DNA of 10,074 nucleotides, from positions 1 through 10,074 of the forward strand of contig JASLDM010000066.1 in the NCBI GenBank assembly GCA_030151565.1, in the 5' to 3' direction. The notes under the pieces are model-generated. The model did no database searches, was not told the origin of the DNA, and saw only the letters and a list, made by a program, of their open reading frames with translations. This document shows, piece by piece, positions 5,521 to 10,074 of the stretch. This stretch comes from Flavobacterium sp. Lineage in GTDB: Bacteria > Bacteroidota > Bacteroidia > Flavobacteriales > Flavobacteriaceae. Within the stretch, counting starts at the first letter, position 1. Every line of letters starts with the position of its first letter. A program made the position numbers and the translations under genes.

Positions 5521-7716
5521 ATGAAATCAGCCAAAATTGACTTGCATAAAGAGTTAAAGAAGTTTTTTGGATTTGACCAATTCAAAGGATTGCAAGAAAA
5601 AGTAGTAGAAAGTATTATCACGGGGCACAATACTTTTGTGATTATGCCAACTGGAGGAGGGAAATCTCTATGTTATCAATTACCAGCTTTGGTTTTAGAT
5701 GGAACTGCTATTGTGGTGTCTCCTTTGATTGCTTTAATGAAAAATCAAGTAGATGCAATTCGAAGTTTGTCTACAGAATATGGCGTAGCTCATGTTTTGA
5801 ATTCGTCATTGACTAAAACAGAAATTAATCAAGTAAAAGAAGATATCAAAAGTGGTGTTACCAAACTTTTGTATGTGGCGCCTGAGTCGCTTACGAAAGA
5901 AGAGTATGTCAATTTTTTAAAGGGAGAAGAAATATCGTTTGTGGCTATTGATGAGGCGCACTGTATTTCGGAATGGGGGCACGACTTCAGACCTGAGTAC
6001 AGAAATTTACGAAACATTATTCGCCAGCTTGGAGATATGCCTATTATTGGTTTAACAGCTACCGCAACTCCGAAAGTTCAAGAAGATATTCTTAAAAACT
6101 TAGAAATTCCAGATGCGAATGTTTTTAAAGCCTCATTTAATAGACCTAATCTATATTATGAAGTAAGGCAGAAAACCAAAAATGTTGAGTCAGATATTAT
6201 TCGTTTCATCAATCAGCATAAGGGCAAGTCTGGTGTTATTTATTGTTTGAGCAGAAAGAAAGTAGAAGAAGTTGCTCACGTTTTGCAAGTAAACGGAATT
6301 AGTGCAGTGCCTTATCACGCTGGATTAGATGCAAAAACAAGAGCAAAACATCAAGATATGTTTTTGATGGAAGATGTTGATGTTGTTGTTGCAACGATTG
6401 CTTTTGGGATGGGGATTGATAAGCCGGATGTGCGTTATGTTATTCATCATGATATTCCAAAATCATTAGAAAGTTATTATCAAGAAACAGGACGTGCAGG
6501 ACGTGACGGAGGTGAAGGACATTGTTTGGCTTATTACTCGTATAAAGATATCGAGAAACTAGAGAAATTTATGTCGGGGAAGCCTGTTGCTGAACAAGAA
6601 ATTGGTTATGCTTTGTTGCAAGAAGTTGTGGCGTATTCTGAAACTTCAATGTCTAGACGTAAATTCTTATTGCATTATTTTGGAGAAGAGTTTGATGAAG
6701 TGAACGGAGATGGTGCTGATATGGATGATAACGTTAGAAATCCAAAAGCAAAGAAAGAGGCTGAAAATGAGGTGTTATTATTGCTTAAAACGGTTCGAGA
6801 TACTAAGCAGTTATTTAAAACTAAAGAAATTGTTTTTACTTTAGTAGGTAAATTAAATGCCTTAATTAAAGCGCATAAAACAGATGCGCAAGTGTTTTTT
6901 GGTAAAGGAGCTGACCATGATGATAAGTTTTGGACAGCGTTAATTCGACAAGTTTTGGTAGCGGGATATTTATCAAAAGATATTGAGAGCTATGGTGTTT
7001 TGAAGATTACCAAAAAAGGTCTTGAGTTTATTGAAAATCCAGAATCATTTATGATGACAGAGGATCATGAGTTTTTTATTGATAAAGCGGACTCTGAAGG
7101 AAATGTTTCGAAAGTTTCAGCAGTAGTAGATGCAGTTTTAATAGGAGTGCTAAAAGATTTAAGGAAAAAAGTTGCAAAGAAATTTGGTGTTCCGCCTTTT
7201 GTGGTTTTTCAAGATCCATCTTTAGAAGACATGGCTTTAAAGTATCCTATAACTGTTGAGGAAATGGGGAATGTCCATGGTGTTAGTGAAGGGAAGGCTA
7301 AGAAATACGGAAAAGAGTTTGTAGATGTAATAGCAAAATATGTGGATGAAAATGATATTATTCGTCCTGATGATCTTGTTGTCAAGTCTACTGGAGCAAA
7401 TTCAGCATTAAAGCTTTATATTATTCAAAATGTAGATCGAAAGTTGTCGTTACAAGATATTGCTTCTGCCAAAGGGTTGAGTATGGATTCTTTGTTGAAG
7501 GAGATGGAGCAAATTGTTTATGCGGGAACTAAATTGAATATTGATTATTGGATTGAAGAAATGCTTGATGAGGAGCAACAAGAAGAAATATATGATTACT
7601 TTATGGAATCAGAGACTGATGCGATTAAAACGGCATTGGAAGAATTCGATGGAGATTATGACACAGAAGAATTGCGTTTAGTACGTATTCAGTTTATTAG
7701 TAAAGAAGCAAATTAA
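5521..7716 (+). CDS. recQ: ATP-dependent DNA helicase RecQ, lacking zinc-ligand cysteines
   Basis: 3'-to-5' DNA helicase of recombination and replication-fork repair. In this 731-residue protein the superfamily 2 core is intact: Walker A PTGGGKS at 43-49, DEAH box at 144-147 followed by the RecQ aromatic-rich loop (CISEWGHDFRPEY), LTATAT motif III, and motif VI QETGRAGRDG from 321. The zinc-binding region keeps the RRKFLLHYFGE framework (379-389), but the four expected cysteines are gone: the first is S378, and the CxxCxxC part is replaced by an Asn/Gly/Asp-rich loop (395-404). Next come a winged-helix RQC domain (about 410-520), an HRDC domain (about 536-613), and a C-terminal helix-turn-helix extension (about 615-731) that explains the greater length than E. 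coli RecQ (about 609). The frame is uninterrupted. It ends before a strong hairpin at 7751-7784. A second, cysteine-containing RecQ could exist elsewhere in the genome. Confidence 0.95.
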   Translation: MKSAKIDLHKELKKFFGFDQFKGLQEKVVESIITGHNTFVIMPTGGGKSLCYQLPALVLDGTAIVVSPLIALMKNQVDAIRSLSTEYGVAHVLNSSLTKTEINQVKEDIKSGVTKLLYVAPESLTKEEYVNFLKGEEISFVAIDEAHCISEWGHDFRPEYRNLRNIIRQLGDMPIIGLTATATPKVQEDILKNLEIPDANVFKASFNRPNLYYEVRQKTKNVESDIIRFINQHKGKSGVIYCLSRKKVEEVAHVLQVNGISAVPYHAGLDAKTRAKHQDMFLMEDVDVVVATIAFGMGIDKPDVRYVIHHDIPKSLESYYQETGRAGRDGGEGHCLAYYSYKDIEKLEKFMSGKPVAEQEIGYALLQEVVAYSETSMSRRKFLLHYFGEEFDEVNGDGADMDDNVRNPKAKKEAENEVLLLLKTVRDTKQLFKTKEIVFTLVGKLNALIKAHKTDAQVFFGKGADHDDKFWTALIRQVLVAGYLSKDIESYGVLKITKKGLEFIENPESFMMTEDHEFFIDKADSEGNVSKVSAVVDAVLIGVLKDLRKKVAKKFGVPPFVVFQDPSLEDMALKYPITVEEMGNVHGVSEGKAKKYGKEFVDVIAKYVDENDIIRPDDLVVKSTGANSALKLYIIQNVDRKLSLQDIASAKGLSMDSLLKEMEQIVYAGTKLNIDYWIEEMLDEEQQEEIYDYFMESETDAIKTALEEFDGDYDTEELRLVRIQFISKEAN

Positions 7717-7750
7717 TCGATTGATCATTCGAGTATTTAAAAGAATAATT

Positions 7751-7784
7751 AAAAAAGCCGTTTTAAACTTAAAACGGCTTTTTT
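7751..7784. terminator. Strong bidirectional terminator between recQ and the convergent small gene
   Basis: GCCGTTTTA (7757-7765) pairs with TAAAACGGC (7770-7778) around the 4-base loop AACT; the flanking AAAAAA (7751-7756) and TTTTTT (7779-7784) extend the stem and give a T-tract on either strand. This fits a terminator for recQ rightward and for the small minus-strand gene leftward. The minus-strand gene's stop codon (7783-7785) overlaps the edge of the structure. Confidence 0.92.
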
Positions 7785-8019
7785 AATTTGCTAATTCACC
7801 ACGATGTGGTTTTAGGATATCCCTTAGTTGACGCATCTGACTGTCTGAAACTATCATAAAAGCGATGCTGTGAAATTCTTGAAGGATTTCAGAACCAATG
7901 TTAGAAATTTCTAGTTTTTCTAACGCAACATATTCTTTAAGATGAATAGCGTGATGTATCGCGGTTTTTTCGGCACCCGGGCCTTTAAAGTCCCAGATAA
8001 GTTTAATTTTTCTTTCCAT
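7783..8019 (-). CDS. Small conserved-looking protein of unknown function with HHxxH motif
   Basis: A 78-residue soluble protein that I cannot assign to a characterised family. I chose the ATG at 8019 (MERKIKLIWDF) over an in-frame ATG at 8049, which would add ten mostly aromatic residues of translated AT-rich leader. There is no signal peptide or membrane segment. The sequence looks like a compact alpha/beta domain: a strand (IKLIWDF, 5-11), a helix with HHAIHLKEYV (22-31), a loop, a strand (FHSIAFMIV, 49-57), a helix (DSQMRQLRDIL) and a terminal KPHRGEL stretch (70-76). Histidines at 22, 23, 26, 50 and 72 could bind metal, but that is inference. It is convergent with recQ, sharing the hairpin at 7751-7784, and divergent from idi. 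Its codon use and AT content resemble its neighbours, so a genuine resident gene is likely. I have a weak impression that similar short proteins occur in other Flavobacteriia. Confidence 0.75.
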   Translation of the reverse strand: MERKIKLIWDFKGPGAEKTAIHHAIHLKEYVALEKLEISNIGSEILQEFHSIAFMIVSDSQMRQLRDILKPHRGELAN

Positions 8020-8076
8020 GGAATAAATAAAAAAGTAAAAGTAAGGCAATCCAAGAACATAAGCGACTCAAAAGCG

Positions 8077-8084
8077 TAAAGATA
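8077..8084 (-). promoter_or_regulatory. Weak -7-like element for the small minus-strand gene
   Basis: On the minus strand this reads TATCTTTA, seven of eight positions of TAnnTTTG, 57 bases before the ATG at 8019. No convincing -33 TTG accompanies it. This is the best candidate in the 118-base divergent region shared with idi. Confidence 0.25.
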
Positions 8085-8107
8085 TTCGGAAACCAGTTCT
8101 TTTTTTG

Positions 8108-8115
8108 TATTTTTG
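8108..8115 (+). promoter_or_regulatory. Bacteroidota-type -7 promoter element for idi
   Basis: Reads TATTTTTG, an exact TAnnTTTG match, 22 bases before the idi ATG, giving a short leader. At the -33 distance the sequence is TTCG (8085-8088), an imperfect TTG. It probably drives idi and the overlapping-by-proximity pterin gene behind it. Confidence 0.5.
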
Positions 8116-8137
8116 GTCAAAACTATATTATTAAGGT

Positions 8138-8665
8138 ATGAGAGAAGAGCAAGTAATTTTAGTAAATGAATCCGATGAGCCAATCGGATTGATGGGTAAA
8201 ATGGAGGCACATGAAAAGGCACTTTTGCATCGCGCTTTTTCGGTTTTTATTCTGAATGATAAAAATGAATTAATGTTGCAACAGCGTGCGGCTGAAAAAT
8301 ATCATTCCCCTTTATTGTGGACAAATACTTGTTGTAGTCATCAAAGAGATGGAGAAACGAATATTCAGGCAGGCCAACGACGTTTACAAGAAGAAATGGG
8401 GTTTTCTGTTCCTTTAAAAGAATTATTCAACTTTATATATAAAGCTCCTTTTGATAATGGGCTAACAGAGCATGAGTTTGATCATGTAATGGTTGGATAT
8501 TATAATGATGATCCGGAAGTGAACCCTGAAGAAGTGGGAGAGTGGAAATGGATGACAATTGAAGATGTAAAAACAGATATGGATCAGCAACCAGATGTTT
8601 ATACTGCATGGTTTAAGGTTATTTTTTCAAAGTTTTATCATTTTATAGAAGCTCAAAAAAAATAA
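8138..8665 (+). CDS. idi: Isopentenyl-diphosphate delta-isomerase, type I
   Basis: Cytoplasmic enzyme interconverting isopentenyl diphosphate and dimethylallyl diphosphate, the building blocks for isoprenoids such as undecaprenyl carrier lipid, quinones and carotenoids. This is the Nudix-fold, metal-dependent type I enzyme, 175 residues and close to E. coli Idi (182). The catalytic cysteine is C66 in WTNTCCSH (61-68); C65 beside it is extra. The catalytic/metal glutamates are E111 and E113 in TEHEFDHV. Metal-ligand histidines H25, H31 and H68 correspond to H25, H32 and H69 of the E. coli enzyme as I recall it. The Nudix-like helix (about 79-89) has RRLQEEMG. The ATG at 8138 begins the usual N-terminus (EQVILVNESDEPIG). 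It is followed 4 bases later by the pterin synthase gene, so the two are probably one transcript. Confidence 0.96.
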   Translation: MREEQVILVNESDEPIGLMGKMEAHEKALLHRAFSVFILNDKNELMLQQRAAEKYHSPLLWTNTCCSHQRDGETNIQAGQRRLQEEMGFSVPLKELFNFIYKAPFDNGLTEHEFDHVMVGYYNDDPEVNPEEVGEWKWMTIEDVKTDMDQQPDVYTAWFKVIFSKFYHFIEAQKK

Positions 8666-8669
8666 TAAT

Positions 8670-9083
8670 ATGAGAGTAACTGTAAGTAGAAAAGCTCATT
8701 TTAACGCTGCTCATCGCCTATATAATAAAAGTTGGACGGATGAAAAAAATCAACGTGTTTTTGGAAAGTGTAATAATCCTAATTTTCATGGACACAACTA
8801 TGAGGTGATTGTCCATGTTACAGGGGCTGTGGATCCTGAAACAGGATATGTGATTGATTTGAAAGATTTGGCAGATTTGATTTACGAAGAAGTGGAGTTG
8901 CCTTTTGATCATAAAAACCTAAATTTAGATGTTGTTGAATTTAAAGAATTAATTCCAACGGCAGAACATATCGTAATTGTGATCTGGGAAAAACTTAGAA
9001 AAAGATTGGAAGACAAACTGGATTTGAGAGTGGAGCTTTACGAAACACCTCGGAATTTTGTTTCTTTTGAAGGTCAAAAATAA
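8670..9083 (+). CDS. 6-pyruvoyl-tetrahydropterin synthase / 6-carboxytetrahydropterin synthase (QueD) family protein
   Basis: T-fold enzyme of 137 residues acting on 7,8-dihydroneopterin triphosphate. Zinc ligands are H15 (in FNAAHRL), H40 and H42 (in FHGHNY). The catalytic residues C34, D80, H81 and E125 are all present; these seven sit at a constant offset of -8 from the residues I recall for rat PTPS (H23, H48, H50, C42, D88, H89, E133). The segment CNNPNFHGHNY (34-44) has the longer Cys-to-HGH spacing of animal PTPS rather than the short CxxxHGH of E. coli QueD, and DHKNLNLDV (80-88) is also animal-like. Bacterial proteins of this type are usually annotated as QueD, the queuosine-pathway enzyme, so the true reaction (tetrahydropterin or 6-carboxy product) is not settled by sequence. 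No queC, queE or folE is beside it. It follows idi by 4 bases, though the two pathways have no direct link. Confidence 0.9.
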   Translation: MRVTVSRKAHFNAAHRLYNKSWTDEKNQRVFGKCNNPNFHGHNYEVIVHVTGAVDPETGYVIDLKDLADLIYEEVELPFDHKNLNLDVVEFKELIPTAEHIVIVIWEKLRKRLEDKLDLRVELYETPRNFVSFEGQK

Positions 9084-9199
9084 AAAAGTGTAAGACTACA
9101 TTTAAAATTTGTAACTTGCGCCTCCGTTTTTAAGCGGAAGTAAATAAAATAACAAAGCCACTACTGGCTCATTTTATAGATAAGAAATGAGTAATTTAT
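9084..9199 (+). promoter_or_regulatory. Intergenic leader before manA with small hairpins and a 7-codon ORF
   Basis: The 116 bases hold three short inverted repeats: TCCG/CGGA around 9123-9138, AGCCA/TGGCT (9156-9160 with 9165-9169) followed by CATTTT, and CTCATTT/AAATGAG (9168-9174 with 9185-9191). The last two share bases 9168-9169 and cannot form together. TAACTTGC at 9112-9119 resembles a -7 element but has no good -33 partner. An ATG at 9187 opens a 7-codon frame (MSNLYEF) whose stop at 9208-9210 overlaps the manA start in another frame. It is unclear whether manA has its own promoter or is read through from idi. Confidence 0.35.
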
Positions 9200-10074
9200 A
9201 TGAGTTTTAAAAAACAGCCTATAGTTTTTAAGCCAATTTTGAAAGAACGAATTTGGGGCGGAACTAAGTTAAATACCGTTTTAGAAAAAGAAATCCAATC
9301 TGACCAAGTAGGTGAGAGTTGGGAGATTTCTATGGTTCCGGATAATGTTAGTATTGTTGCGGAAGGAGTTTATGAGGGCCTTAGTTTGGAGGAACTTATT
9401 AAACTTGATCCTATTGCGGTGTTGGGTGAACGGATTTATGAAGAATTTGGAAGCCAGTTTCCTTTGTTGTTTAAGTTTTTAGATGCAAAAGAAGACTTAT
9501 CAATCCAACTGCATCCTAATGATGCATTGGCCAGAAAAAGACACGATTCTCTTGGGAAAACAGAGATGTGGTACGTGATGCAGGCTAATCCAGGTGCTCG
9601 TGTCGTAGTTGATTTTTTAGAAGGTGCAACTAAGGAGGACTATCTAAAACACATGGACTCTAAAACATTGCCTTCAATTTTAAAAGAAATCCCTGTAAAA
9701 AAAGGTGATGCTTTTTTTATAGAAACAGGAACTGTTCACGCAATTGGAGCTGGTGTGTTGTTGGCAGAAATTCAGCAAACCTCTGATATTACTTATCGTG
9801 TTTACGACTGGGACCGTTTAGATAGTTTGGGAAATTCTAGAAAGCTGCACATAGAGGAAGCTTTAGAAGCTATTAACTATGCGCCAAAAAAGGTGGAGTT
9901 AGGTTATACTAAAAATATCAATGAGGCAAACAAGGTTGTGCAGTGTCCTTACTTTACGGTAAATTATATTCCTTTAAGTGGGGTGTATAGTCGTAAAGAG
10001 GATCAAGATGTGTTTTGTTTATATGTATGCACAGATGGGAATTGTATCTTTAGCTTTGAGGATGAGGGCGTAAA
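9200..10074 (+). CDS. manA: Mannose-6-phosphate isomerase, class I, C-terminus cut by window edge
   Basis: Cytoplasmic zinc enzyme interconverting fructose 6-phosphate and mannose 6-phosphate, feeding GDP-mannose and related sugars into surface glycans or taking up mannose. I translated from the ATG at 9200; the frame is open to the edge, giving 291 residues of a protein usually near 315-325, so only a short C-terminus is missing. The N-terminus has the family's KPILKERIWGGTKL (11-24). Zinc ligands are Q103 and H105 in IQLHPND, E122 in GKTEMWYV, and H180 in ETGTVHAIGAG; the active-site arginine is probably R197 in the ITYRVYDWDR region. The overall layout matches the short Bacillus-type ManA, not the longer E. 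coli type. It lies 116 bases after the pterin gene in the same direction. A sugar-isomerase role agrees with the polysaccharide genes elsewhere in the window, though they are not in one operon. Confidence 0.94.
   Translation, partial: MSFKKQPIVFKPILKERIWGGTKLNTVLEKEIQSDQVGESWEISMVPDNVSIVAEGVYEGLSLEELIKLDPIAVLGERIYEEFGSQFPLLFKFLDAKEDLSIQLHPNDALARKRHDSLGKTEMWYVMQANPGARVVVDFLEGATKEDYLKHMDSKTLPSILKEIPVKKGDAFFIETGTVHAIGAGVLLAEIQQTSDITYRVYDWDRLDSLGNSRKLHIEEALEAINYAPKKVELGYTKNINEANKVVQCPYFTVNYIPLSGVYSRKEDQDVFCLYVCTDGNCIFSFEDEGV

Noticed and set aside
6640..6760. Loss of the RecQ cysteines as a sequencing or frameshift artefact
   Set aside because: The frame is continuous, and the conserved RRKFLLHYFGE before it and the winged-helix domain after it are in the same frame, so a local frameshift does not explain the change.
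8020..8049. Ten-residue N-terminal extension of the small minus-strand protein (start at 8049)
   Set aside because: The added residues are mostly Phe and Tyr from an AT-rich leader; MERKIKLIWDF at 8019 looks like a natural protein start.
7920..8222. 100-codon minus-strand frame overlapping the small gene and the start of idi
   Set aside because: It overlaps idi antisense and the small HHxxH gene in another frame, has no recognisable motif, and idi is firmly identified by its catalytic residues.
1..10074. Mobile elements, CRISPR arrays, tRNA or rRNA genes, toxin-antitoxin or defence systems
   Set aside because: I looked for transposase or integrase motifs, regularly spaced repeats, cloverleaf-like stretches and paired small genes and saw none; every large frame is a recognisable housekeeping or envelope gene.

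Overview
The window reads as a chromosomal segment from a low-GC member of the Bacteroidota, most likely class Flavobacteriia. This rests on four things: the strongly AT-rich sequence, the general lack of Shine-Dalgarno sequences before starts, several copies of the Bacteroidota -7 promoter element TAnnTTTG, and proteins of Bacteroidota character (a lipoprotein Wza with a C-terminal anchor, a RecQ with a long C-terminal extension, a TatC with a cysteine-bearing periplasmic loop). Genus cannot be decided from the sequence alone.

Layout. Positions 1-2545 (minus strand) hold the start of a polysaccharide export cluster: a Wza-type outer-membrane lipoprotein, then 5 bases later a Wzc-type chain-length regulator/tyrosine autokinase. 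The latter runs off the left edge just as its kinase domain begins. Positions 2546-2886 are non-coding: a terminator for the operon to the right, a promoter for wza to the left, and one doubtful tiny ORF. Positions 2887-5437 (minus strand) are a tight three-gene operon: kdsD (arabinose-5-phosphate isomerase, Kdo precursor), tatC (twin-arginine translocase) and lptB (LPS export ATPase). The kdsD/tatC junction overlaps by one base and the tatC/lptB gap is 5 bases. Divergent from kdsD is recQ (5521-7716, plus strand), which ends in a strong bidirectional hairpin shared with a convergent small gene of unknown function (7783-8019, minus strand). From 8138 the plus strand carries idi (isopentenyl-diphosphate isomerase), a 6-pyruvoyl-tetrahydropterin-synthase-type protein 4 bases later, and manA (mannose-6-phosphate isomerase), which is cut by the right edge.

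How they fit together. Much of the window serves the cell envelope: Kdo precursor supply (KdsD), LPS transport (LptB), polysaccharide polymer control and export (Wzc, Wza), and mannose-6-phosphate entry to nucleotide sugars (ManA). Idi supplies isoprenoid units, which are also needed for undecaprenyl carrier lipid. RecQ is a DNA-repair helicase.

I found no phage, transposon, CRISPR array, RNA gene or defence island. The region looks like ordinary core genome. The observations most worth a second look are a RecQ with all four zinc-ligand cysteines replaced, a small unrecognised HHxxH protein, a PTPS-like enzyme with the complete eukaryotic-type catalytic set, a kdsD that can only start at a non-ATG codon, and a few regulatory structures.
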